NCBI RefSeq assembly: GCF_000718775.1
Contig: NZ_JOCB01000085.1
Coordinates: forward strand, 1 to 38,452
Origin: Streptomyces sp. NRRL S-31
GTDB lineage: Bacteria > Actinomycetota > Actinomycetes > Streptomycetales > Streptomycetaceae
Length of the DNA: 38,452 bases
Direction: 5' to 3'
Positions 28,830 to 38,452 of the stretch are shown here, piece by piece. How positions within the stretch are numbered: position 1 is the first letter of the stretch; every line of letters starts with the position of its first letter. The notes under the pieces are model-generated. The model ran no database searches. It was not told the DNA's origin and saw nothing but the letters and a program-made list of their open reading frames with translations. A program made the position numbers and the translations under genes.

Positions 28830-29546
28830 TCAGTCCTCGCCGAGGTAGGCCTTCCGCACCGACTCGTCGTGCAGCAGGTCCCGCCCGGTCCCCGACAGGA
28901 CGATGCTGCCGACCTCCATGACATGACCCTGGTCGGCGAGCGAGAGCGCCGCCTGGGCGTTCTGCTCCACCAGCAGGATGGTGGTGCCCTGGGACTTCAG
29001 CTCGGCGATCGTCGCCATGATCTTCTGCATCATGATCGGGGACAGCCCCATCGACGGCTCGTCCAGCATCAGCAGCTTCGGCTGGGACATCAGCGCCCTG
29101 CCCATCGCCAGCATCTGCTGCTCACCGCCGGAGAGGGTGCCCGCGGCCTGCTTCCGCCGCTCCCCGAGGATGGGGAAGAGGTCGTAGGCGCGCTGGATGT
29201 CCTGTTCGATGCCCGGTCTGTCGCTGCGCAGGAACGCGCCGAGGCGCAGATTGTCCTCGATGGTCATGCGCGGGAAGATGTGCCGCCCCTCGGGGGAGTG
29301 GGCGAGGCCCAGCGAGACCACCTGGTGCGCCGGGACCTTCTTCAGCGACTTGCCGTTGAACCGGATCTGTCCGCCGACCGGCTTCAGCAGCCCGGACAGC
29401 GTGCGCAGGGTGGTGGTCTTGCCGGCGCCGTTGGTGCCGATGAGGGTGACCACCTGGCCGGCCTCGACCGTGAAGGAGATGCCCTTGACGGCTTCGATCT
29501 TGCCGTAGGCGACCCGCAGGTCCTCGACTTCCAGCAGTGCGGTCAT
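28830..29546 (-). CDS. livF: branched-chain amino acid ABC transporter ATP-binding protein LivF
   Basis: Second ATPase of the Liv importer, 238 residues, cytoplasmic face of the membrane. Walker A GTNGAGKTTT near 39-48, Q-loop region, LIV-type insertion SPEGRHIFPRMTIEDNL, ABC signature LSGGEQQMLAMGRAL, Walker B KLLMLDEPSMGLSP and the switch His in the segment ending VEQNAQAAL complete the domain. Start ATG 29546 follows AAGGAGAA (29553-29560) and overlaps the livG stop by 4 bp (ATGA). It is the last gene of the liv operon and ends before an 18-bp hairpin. Confidence 0.97.
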   Translation of the reverse strand: MTALLEVEDLRVAYGKIEAVKGISFTVEAGQVVTLIGTNGAGKTTTLRTLSGLLKPVGGQIRFNGKSLKKVPAHQVVSLGLAHSPEGRHIFPRMTIEDNLRLGAFLRSDRPGIEQDIQRAYDLFPILGERRKQAAGTLSGGEQQMLAMGRALMSQPKLLMLDEPSMGLSPIMMQKIMATIAELKSQGTTILLVEQNAQAALSLADQGHVMEVGSIVLSGTGRDLLHDESVRKAYLGED

Positions 29547-30499
29547 CGGTCGTTCTCCTTGCCGGGCGCGGCGTCGGTCGGGGTGTCGGCGCCCGTGGCC
29601 GCGGGGTCGGCGTGTGCCCCGGCGGCGGCCCCGGCGTGTGCCTCGGCGGCTGCCACCTCGGCGGCCTCCTCGGCGCCGGGCGCGTCCTCGAAGGGTTCGC
29701 CGAGGTAGGCGGCGACCACGCGCTCGTCGCCCTGGACGGTCGCGCTGTCGCCCTCGATCAGCTTCTCGCCCTGTACGAGTACGGCCACGCGGTCGCACAG
29801 GTTGAAGATGAAGCGCATGTCGTGCTCGATGACGAGGACGGCGATGCCCATGTCCCGGATGGCGAAGACCAGTTCCTCGGTGGTCCGGGTCTCCTGCGGG
29901 TTCATGCCGGCCGTGGGCTCGTCGAGCAGCAGCAGACCGGGCTCGCTGGCGAGGGCGCGCGCGATCTCCAGCTTGCGCTGCTCGCCGTAGGGCAGGTTGC
30001 GGGCGAGATGTTCGGCCTTGTGGCCGAGGCCGACGAACTCCAGCAGCTCCATGGCGCGGTCCCGGGATGCCTTCTCGGCCCGGTGGAAGCCGGGTCCGCG
30101 CAGCACGGCGGACCAGAAGCCCTCCTTGGTGCGGGTGTGCCGGCCGACCAGGACGTTCTCCAGGACGGTCATGTTGGCGAACAGCCGGATGTTCTGGAAG
30201 GTGCGCGCGATGCCGGCCGCGGTGACCTTGAAGGACTTGGGCGGCAGGACCTCGCCCCGGTACCGGACCTCGCCCTCGGTGGGGACGTACAGGCCGGTCA
30301 GGCAGTTGAAGAAGGTCGTCTTGCCGGCGCCGTTGGGGCCGATGAGGCCGACGATCTCGCCGGCGCCGACGGTCAGGTTCACGTCGCGTACGGCGGTCAG
30401 GCCGCCGAAGCGCATGGTGACGCCGCGGGCGTCGAGGACGGTCTGGCCGGGCCCGGCGGCGCCGGCGGGGGTGTCCTTGGTGGTGGTGTCGGTGGTCAT
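29543..30499 (-). CDS. livG: branched-chain amino acid ABC transporter ATP-binding protein LivG
   Basis: First ATPase of the Liv importer, 318 residues. Walker A GPNGAGKTTFFN, the family segment RTFQNIRLFANMTVLENVLVGRH, signature LPYGEQRKLEIARAL and Walker B GLLLLDEPTAGMNP are present. It carries a C-terminal extension of about 45 Ala/Glu-rich residues after the ATPase domain (EDAPGAEEAAEVAAAEAHAG onwards), which LivG usually lacks and which is probably disordered. Start ATG 30499 is five bases downstream of the livM stop; livF overlaps its end. Confidence 0.97.
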   Translation of the reverse strand: MTTDTTTKDTPAGAAGPGQTVLDARGVTMRFGGLTAVRDVNLTVGAGEIVGLIGPNGAGKTTFFNCLTGLYVPTEGEVRYRGEVLPPKSFKVTAAGIARTFQNIRLFANMTVLENVLVGRHTRTKEGFWSAVLRGPGFHRAEKASRDRAMELLEFVGLGHKAEHLARNLPYGEQRKLEIARALASEPGLLLLDEPTAGMNPQETRTTEELVFAIRDMGIAVLVIEHDMRFIFNLCDRVAVLVQGEKLIEGDSATVQGDERVVAAYLGEPFEDAPGAEEAAEVAAAEAHAGAAAGAHADPAATGADTPTDAAPGKENDR

Positions 30500-30504
30500 G
30501 GTGG

Positions 30505-32331
30505 TCAGGCCCCCGCCTTCGTGAGGAGGGTGGGCGCTTCGGCATCTTCGTGGAACTCGAGCTGGCGGCGCCGGTTGGGGATGAGGCCCTCGGGGCGGAA
30601 CCGCATCAGCAGGATGAGCGCGAGGCCGAAGGCGAAGAGCTGGTAGTTGCCGAGGAACTGGAGCTTGTTGGGGATCAGGAAGAGCAGGGCCGCGCCGATC
30701 AGCGGTCCGCTGATGGTGCCCATGCCGCCGAGGACGACCGCGGCGAGCAGGAAGGCCGAGTTGGGCGGGATGGGACCGGCGAAGAGGTACTGCTCGGGTG
30801 TCACGGTGTAGGTGACGTGGGCCTGCACGGTGCCGGCGAGGCCGGCGAGCGAGGCGCCGACGGCGAAGGCGATGAGCTTGACCCGGAAGCCGTTGATGCC
30901 CATGGCGAGCGCGGCGGTCTCGTCCTCGCGGATGGCCACCCAGGCCCGTCCGATGCGGGAGTTGCCGCTGCGGCGGAAGACCAGGACCACGATGGCGGTG
31001 ATGATCAGCATCAGGAAGAAGTAGTTGGCGAACCGGCCGATGGTGAAGCCGCCCATGTCGTGCTGGGCGCCGAAGTCGAAGCCGAACACGTCGAGGTTGG
31101 GGATCGAGGAGACGCCGTTGGAGCCGTTGGTGATGTCGGGTCCGGAGGTGCCGTCCAGGTTGTTCGCCGTGATGCGGAAGATCTCACCGAAGCCGAGGGT
31201 GACGATGGCGAGGTAGTCGCCGCGCAGCCGGAGCGTCGGGGCGCCGATCAGCACGCCGAAGACCAGCGAGGCGGCGGCGCCGACCAGGACCGCGGCCCAG
31301 AACGGGAAGTGCACGTCGAAGGGCGAGCTGGGGGAGCCGGAGACCAGGGAGGCCGCGTAGGCGCCGACGCCGAGGAAGGCGACGTAACCGAGGTCGAGGA
31401 GGCCGGCGAGGCCGACGACGATGTTCAGGCCGAGGGCGACGGTGGCGAAGATCAGGATGTAGACGCCGAGGGTGGCGTACTGGTCGCTGGTCTGGGTGAA
31501 GGGGAACAGGGCCGCCGCAACGAAGGCACCGCAGATGGTGATGTTCTGGTGCCGGGAGGTGATCTGCGAGGCCTGGGCGATCAGGCCGGCCTTGTTGAGC
31601 GCGGCGAAGCCGAAGCCCGCGGTGATCAGGAAGCCGATGAACAGTTCGTCGTACTCGGTGCCGATGCCGTAGGTGAAGACGATCAGACCGAGGGCCAGGA
31701 TCGCGACGATGATCAGGATCTCGGCGTAGGACGGCAGGGCGGGCACGGGGCGGGGGGAACCGGCGGAGAAGACGGCCTTGGTGGTCTCCCACTGGTGCGC
31801 GGCGCCGTGCTTGAACTTCTCCCAGCCGGTGTCGTCGGGGTCGATCGGCTCGGGCTCGGGCCGCTGGAAGGGCAGTGCGAGGGCACCGGCCAGGGCGGCG
31901 AGGCTGGCGACGGCGACGAGGATGCCGCCCGGTTCCAGGTTGACGACCCCGCCGAGGTCGGAGCTGATCGCGATGACCGTGTACCAGCTGGTGGCGAAGG
32001 TGGCGAGGGTGGCGAAGCGCAGGGCGGCATCGGCCCCGGCGGGCACCAGCCAGCCGAGCCCCTTCAGGCCGTAGGAGGCGAGCGCGAACAGGGTGGCGAG
32101 GAGCGCGCCGATGAGGACGAGGACCTGGAGGCCGCCGGGGTAGCCGTAGACGGTGAGGTCACCGGGGAACGCGGCGGTCCAGGTCCAGGCGAGGAAGGTG
32201 GAGAGGATCGTCAGCGCGCTGCCGCCGAGGGCGAGGGCGCGGCCGGCCTTCTCGGGCAGGGGCACCAGGCCGGAGGGGGCGTCGGCCCCGTGGGCGCCGG
32301 GGGTCTCGGGCGCGGTGGTCTGTGTGGTCAT
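30505..32331 (-). CDS. livM: branched-chain amino acid ABC transporter permease LivM, with extra N-terminal membrane region
   Basis: Membrane permease of the Liv importer, 608 residues. The LivM core (about 200-608) has the motifs GYVAFLGVGAYAASLVSG, LRLRGDYLAIVTLGFGEIFRI and the coupling-helix region NSRIGRAWVAIREDETAALAMGIN. Before it lies an extra block of about four hydrophobic helices (about 30-155) and a charged linker (156-200). LivM of other bacteria may carry a shorter N-terminal extension, so this is a variation on a known theme. I chose ATG 32331 (MTTQTT, like livG's start). GTG 32340 in frame overlaps the livH stop by 4 bp and is equally plausible, adding three residues. Confidence 0.94.
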   Translation of the reverse strand: MTTQTTAPETPGAHGADAPSGLVPLPEKAGRALALGGSALTILSTFLAWTWTAAFPGDLTVYGYPGGLQVLVLIGALLATLFALASYGLKGLGWLVPAGADAALRFATLATFATSWYTVIAISSDLGGVVNLEPGGILVAVASLAALAGALALPFQRPEPEPIDPDDTGWEKFKHGAAHQWETTKAVFSAGSPRPVPALPSYAEILIIVAILALGLIVFTYGIGTEYDELFIGFLITAGFGFAALNKAGLIAQASQITSRHQNITICGAFVAAALFPFTQTSDQYATLGVYILIFATVALGLNIVVGLAGLLDLGYVAFLGVGAYAASLVSGSPSSPFDVHFPFWAAVLVGAAASLVFGVLIGAPTLRLRGDYLAIVTLGFGEIFRITANNLDGTSGPDITNGSNGVSSIPNLDVFGFDFGAQHDMGGFTIGRFANYFFLMLIITAIVVLVFRRSGNSRIGRAWVAIREDETAALAMGINGFRVKLIAFAVGASLAGLAGTVQAHVTYTVTPEQYLFAGPIPPNSAFLLAAVVLGGMGTISGPLIGAALLFLIPNKLQFLGNYQLFAFGLALILLMRFRPEGLIPNRRRQLEFHEDAEAPTLLTKAGA

Positions 32332-32336
32332 CGGTC

Positions 32337-33266
<930 letters not shown>

Positions 33267-33318
33267 CGCATGTCCTCCGAGCTTTCGGAAAGTGCGAGGG
33301 ATGTGGCCGGATGCGACA

Positions 33319-33354
33319 CCGCGCGGGACGCCAGTGGAACAGCGCCCCGCGCGG
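33319..33354 (-). terminator. intra-operon hairpin between livK and livH
   Basis: A perfect 9-bp stem CCGCGCGGG / CCCGCGCGG with an 18-base loop, 22 bp after the livK stop. Such hairpins can stabilise or partially terminate the transcript so that the binding protein is made in excess over the permeases; that role here is inferred. Confidence 0.6.
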
Positions 33355-33376
33355 CTCGTGGGTGGTTCAGGCGCGG

Positions 33377-34612
33377 TCAGCCGGTGTAGGTACCGGACTT
33401 GACGGTCACCCAGGCACCGTTCTTCACGGCGTACACGGTCAGCTGCTTGTTGGTGGCATCGCCGTACTCGTCGAAGGAGACCTTGCCGGTCACACCGTCG
33501 AAGGACACGCCCTGCATGGCCTCGGTGACCTTCGCGCGGGCGTCGGAGGGCAGCTTGCCGCCATTGGCGTCGACGACCTTCTTCACGGCCTCGATGATCG
33601 ACCAGGCGGAGTCGTAGGCGTAGCCGCCGTATGCCGAGTACTCCTCCTTGTAGCCGGCGGCCTTGTAGTCGGCGACGAACTGCTTGGCGGAGGGGAGGTC
33701 CTCGACCGGGGCGCCGACGGAGGTGGCGAGGTCACCGGTGGCCTCGGAGCCCGCCAGCTTCATGAACGTGTCGTCCTTGATGCCGTCACCGCCGACCAGC
33801 GGGACCTTGGCGCCGGCGGCCTTGATCTGCTTGCTCAGCGGACCGGCCTGCGGGTACTCGCCGCCGTAGTAGACCACGTCGGCGCCGGAGTTCTTGACCT
33901 TGGTGGCGACCGCGGAGAAGTCCTTGGCGTCCGGGTTGATGTGCTCGGTGCCGACCACCTTGCCGCCGAGCTTCTTGAACTCGCCGGTGAAGGTGGCCGC
34001 GAGGCCGGAGCCGTAGGTCTTCTTGTCGTCGATGACGAAGACCTTCTTCTTCTTGGCGGTGGTGTAGACGTACTGGGCGGCGAACGGGCCCTGGATGGCG
34101 TCCGTGGTCGCGGTGCGGAAGTACGCCTTGTACGGGCGGACCTTCTTGTTCTGCCAGTCCGCGCCCTGGGTCAGGGCCGGGCCGGTGTTGGCCGGGGAGA
34201 CCTGGACCAGCTTGGCGTCGTCGAAGACCTTCTGCATCGACTCGGCGACCGAGGAGTTCAGCGGGCCGACGACACCGAGGACCTCGCTCTCGCCGACGAA
34301 CTTGGAGGCGTTCTGCTGGCCGGCGGACGGCTGCGCCTGGTCGTCGAGGGCCTCGATCTTGAAGGTGACGCCCTTGACGAGGCTCTGCTTGTTGGCGGTC
34401 TTGGCGGCGAGATCCGCCGAGTTCTTGATCCCGAGGCCCATGGCGGACAGCTCGCCGGTCAGGGGGGCGTCGACGCCGATGACAACGGTGGTGCCGCCGC
34501 CCTCGCCGGAGCCCGAGCCCTTGTCGCCGCTGTCGCGCGAGCCGCAGGCGGTGAGTGTGAGCGCTCCCGCCGCCAGCGCGGCGGTGATGGCGATAAGCGA
34601 ACGTTGACGCAC
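33377..34612 (-). CDS. livK: branched-chain amino acid ABC transporter substrate-binding lipoprotein LivK
   Basis: Extracytoplasmic binding protein delivering amino acids to LivHM, 411 residues. The signal peptide ends in the lipobox LTAC with Cys23, so it is a lipoprotein anchored in the outer leaflet; a Gly/Ser linker follows. The mature part is a type 1 periplasmic-binding fold with the opening GVDAPLTGELSAMGLGIKN, GVVGPLNSSVAESMQKVF and YSAYGGYAYDSAWSIIEAVKK. Start GTG 34612 follows AAAGGA (34619-34624); an upstream start at 34636 in frame is less likely because it precedes that site. First gene of the liv operon. Ligand specificity for Leu/Ile/Val is by family. Confidence 0.96.
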   Translation of the reverse strand: MRQRSLIAITAALAAGALTLTACGSRDSGDKGSGSGEGGGTTVVIGVDAPLTGELSAMGLGIKNSADLAAKTANKQSLVKGVTFKIEALDDQAQPSAGQQNASKFVGESEVLGVVGPLNSSVAESMQKVFDDAKLVQVSPANTGPALTQGADWQNKKVRPYKAYFRTATTDAIQGPFAAQYVYTTAKKKKVFVIDDKKTYGSGLAATFTGEFKKLGGKVVGTEHINPDAKDFSAVATKVKNSGADVVYYGGEYPQAGPLSKQIKAAGAKVPLVGGDGIKDDTFMKLAGSEATGDLATSVGAPVEDLPSAKQFVADYKAAGYKEEYSAYGGYAYDSAWSIIEAVKKVVDANGGKLPSDARAKVTEAMQGVSFDGVTGKVSFDEYGDATNKQLTVYAVKNGAWVTVKSGTYTG

Positions 34613-35466
34613 GATCAGTCCTTTCCCCAGGCACAACCGCCTCCCCGTGGAAGCGGCCGAGTCGCGCGCCGCGCTGAATTGACAATCCGAAGGCGCGGTG
34701 ACTGGCCGTGACTCTAGGCGTGTGTAGGGAACGTGGAGGAGTGTCTGAGCGAGGCTGTGACGCTCTTGTTATGACACGACGTAATGCACAGCGGTACGCC
34801 GTGGGCGGGAAGGCTGAATTCGGGTGGATTCGCACCGTCCGCATTCTGAGAATCCGCAGGACTCGCCATGATCAATTCAGGCGTCTCGGCGGTTTTGCTG
34901 ATGACCGAATTTCGTTGCTACAGGCGACTTCCGGGGTTCGGGAGGGGGATGGACGGGTGCCGCCGTACCGGGATGAAGCGCTGTGCCTGTATTGCGCGCG
35001 TATTACGCAGAGTTACAACCAGGAAAGGCGGACCGGCGTTCCCGGAGGCTTTCCCGCATTTCGTCACGTGCAGCGTTATCGTGATCTTGTGGGTGGAATC
35101 CGCCCTCGGCTGGAACGGAACGAATGATTCCGTGGTGCGGGGAGAGGTCGGCGTGCGGCTGTGTCACGCGCGGCACGGCGGCCGGCGGCCCCGATGTCAC
35201 GCACAGTAGGACCCTGGAGCCGAAGGTGCGGGGCGGGCGGCCTGCGGGGCGGGGCGCTGTGGTGCGGGGCGCTGTGGTGAGGTGCGGGCGGCACGCGCCT
35301 GACGGCCGATCAACTTGCTTGATGCGTTCACCGCTTGACGCCGGGGGGCGGTCCGCGTGGCGGCCTCACCCCCGGCGGCGCGGGCCTCCTCGTCGTCCCC
35401 TGAGCCGAGGCCAAGGGCGGGGACGGGCACGGGGACGGCGAGGGATGACGCTCCGGTCGAGCGTGT
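34613..35466. other. long upstream region of the liv operon, no convincing gene
   Basis: The first 460 bp (to about 35070) are noticeably AT-richer than the window and probably hold promoters and operators for livK; TAGAGT on the minus strand (34711-34716) is a possible -10 element. GTTAC-N6-GAAAG at 35012-35027 resembles one GlnR half-pair, about 400 bp from livK. Open frames here have no family resemblance and poor G/C third-position bias. A 15-bp tandem duplication lies at 35249-35278, and ATCAA-N5-TTGAT at 35309-35323 is a small dyad. Confidence 0.5.
35249..35278. repeat. 15-bp tandem duplication
   Basis: GCGGGGCGCTGTGGT is repeated twice back to back in the gap between livK and the thioesterase gene. 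Confidence 0.8.
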
Positions 35467-35958
35467 TCAGCTCTCGGCGGTCCGCGCCGGGGCGCCGTCG
35501 CCGGGGTGTATGTCCCGCAGCAGGCAGGTCAGCCGGGCGGAGCAGACCCGGCGGCCCTGCTCGTCGCTGATCACGATCTCGTACGTCGCGGTGGACCGGC
35601 CCCGGTGCACGGGCGTGGCCACGCCCGTCACCAGGCCCGAGCGGGCCCCCCGGTGGTGGGTGCAGTTGAGGTCCACACCGACCGCGATCTTGGAGGCGCC
35701 GCCGTGCAGCATGGAGCCGACCGAGCCCAGCGTCTCCGCGAGCACCGCGGAGGCGCCGCCGTGCAGCAGGCCGTACGGCTGGGTGTTGCCCTCCACCGGC
35801 ATCGTCCCGACGACCTTCTCCGCCGAGGCCTCCACGATGCGCACGCCCATGCGCGCGCCGAGGTGGCCGGCGGAGAAAAGGGCGGGCAGATCCACGCCGA
35901 GCGCCGCGTACTCGTCGATGACCTCTTGCGGGAACTTCACACTCTGCTGCTCGCCCAT
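35467..35958 (-). CDS. PaaI/YbgC-like hotdog-fold thioesterase
   Basis: Predicted acyl-CoA thioesterase of the 4HBT hotdog superfamily, 163 residues. The catalytic helix region NTQPYGLLHGGASAVLAETLGS is near residues 58-79, followed by VGVDLNCTHHRGARSGLVTG and VVISDEQGR-like strands typical of PaaI relatives. Start ATG 35958 has GGAGCC about nine bases upstream. A perfect palindrome between it and the upstream gene's stop looks like an operator, so it may have its own promoter despite the 53-bp gap. Substrate unknown; phenylacetyl-CoA-type acyl groups are one possibility by family. Confidence 0.88.
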   Translation of the reverse strand: MGEQQSVKFPQEVIDEYAALGVDLPALFSAGHLGARMGVRIVEASAEKVVGTMPVEGNTQPYGLLHGGASAVLAETLGSVGSMLHGGASKIAVGVDLNCTHHRGARSGLVTGVATPVHRGRSTATYEIVISDEQGRRVCSARLTCLLRDIHPGDGAPARTAES

Positions 35959-35999
35959 GGGCCAGGCTCCGTTCTTCGTCCACCGGTCTGGTCTGCTCG

Positions 36000-36011
36000 C
36001 TGAGCGAACGC

Positions 36012-36015
<4 letters not shown>
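36000..36015. promoter_or_regulatory. palindromic TetR-type operator candidate before the thioesterase gene
   Basis: CTGAGCG-AA-CGCTCAG is a perfect 7-bp-arm palindrome. It overlaps the stop codon of the oxidoreductase gene and sits 42-57 bp before the thioesterase ATG, a promoter-proximal position. Its size and symmetry fit TetR/AcrR-family operators. Confidence 0.5.
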
Positions 36016-38324
<2,309 letters not shown>

Positions 38325-38421
38325 CGCACGCTCCCCTTCGACTGCGTGTGAGAAGTACGCCGACGATCCTCCCACGGCCCACTGACACGGGAACCGGGCG
38401 GGCGGGCCCTCGGATCGGCGG

Positions 38422-38452
38422 CTGTCTCTTATACACATCTGAAGCTGCCGAC
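38422..38452 (+). other. Nextera transposon end and adapter contamination
   Basis: 38422-38440 reads CTGTCTCTTATACACATCT, the 19-bp Tn5 mosaic end. The next 12 bases (GAAGCTGCCGAC) match the Nextera read-1 adapter continuation GACGCTGCCGAC at 11 of 12 positions. Read in the minus strand this gives the artefact N-termini MCIRDS and MYKRQ. Genomic sequence therefore ends at about 38421. Confidence 0.97.

Noticed and set aside
35012..35027. GTTAC-N6-GAAAG as a GlnR box for livK
   Set aside because: Only one half-pair with one mismatch, about 400 bp from the start codon, and no flanking half-sites in phase.
34708..35209. Plus-strand open frames upstream of the liv operon
   Set aside because: Poor G/C third-position bias, no ribosome binding site and no recognisable motif; more likely regulatory sequence.
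38325..38438. N-terminal extension of the FdhF/YdeP protein beginning MCIRDS
   Set aside because: The first residues are translated from adapter sequence; ATG 38324 has its own GGGGAG ribosome binding site.

Overview
The window looks like a chromosomal contig end from a Streptomyces species or a close actinobacterial relative. The sequence is very GC-rich with strong G/C preference at third codon positions. Many genes start with GTG or appear leaderless with TAnnnT -10 motifs. The gene set (gltBD, leaderless pyk, a pdtaR-type ANTAR regulator, a livKHMGF transporter, Tat-exported and lipid-anchored proteins) is typical of that genus. No phage, insertion sequence, CRISPR array or rRNA was seen. 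The last 31 bases are not genomic: they are a Nextera transposon end plus sequencing-adapter sequence.

Layout. 1-2141 (-): ADP-ribosylglycohydrolase-type protein with a very long Pro/Ala/Thr octapeptide-repeat tail, running off the left edge. 2142-3139: a VIT/CCC1-family metal transporter preceded by two candidate DmdR/IdeR iron boxes. 3140-9682 (+): gltB-gltD glutamate synthase behind a 490-bp leader region holding a three-site GlnR-like box and a complex dyad. 9746-13248: strong terminator, then a large membrane-anchored NACHT NTPase (-), divergent from a TetR regulator (+). 13984-17682: a HExxH zinc-ribbon protein and a GH35 beta-galactosidase (-), divergent from an AraC regulator (+) with 21-bp-spaced direct repeats between them. 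17717-24224 (+): chorismate mutase, aminopeptidase N, then a PLP decarboxylase / amine N-hydroxylase pair resembling the first two steps of hydroxamate siderophore synthesis. 24243-26048 (-): Tat-exported 5'-nucleotidase. 26256-28681: pyruvate kinase (+), tRNA-Leu(CAA) (-), pdtaR (+). 28830-34612 (-): livF, livG, livM, livH, livK. 35467-38324 (-): hotdog thioesterase and an FdhF/YdeP molybdopterin oxidoreductase.

How the genes fit together. Nitrogen metabolism is the clearest theme: GOGAT with a GlnR-like site and a branched-chain amino acid ABC transporter. Metal handling (VIT transporter, possible siderophore-type diamine hydroxylation), phosphate scavenging (5'-nucleotidase with a possible PHO box) and central carbon (pyk, chorismate mutase) are interspersed. 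The least conventional parts are the repeat-tailed ADP-ribosylglycohydrolase, the NACHT protein with a large C-terminal domain after its last membrane helix, and the orphan decarboxylase/hydroxylase pair. All regulatory-site calls come from reading by eye and remain candidates.
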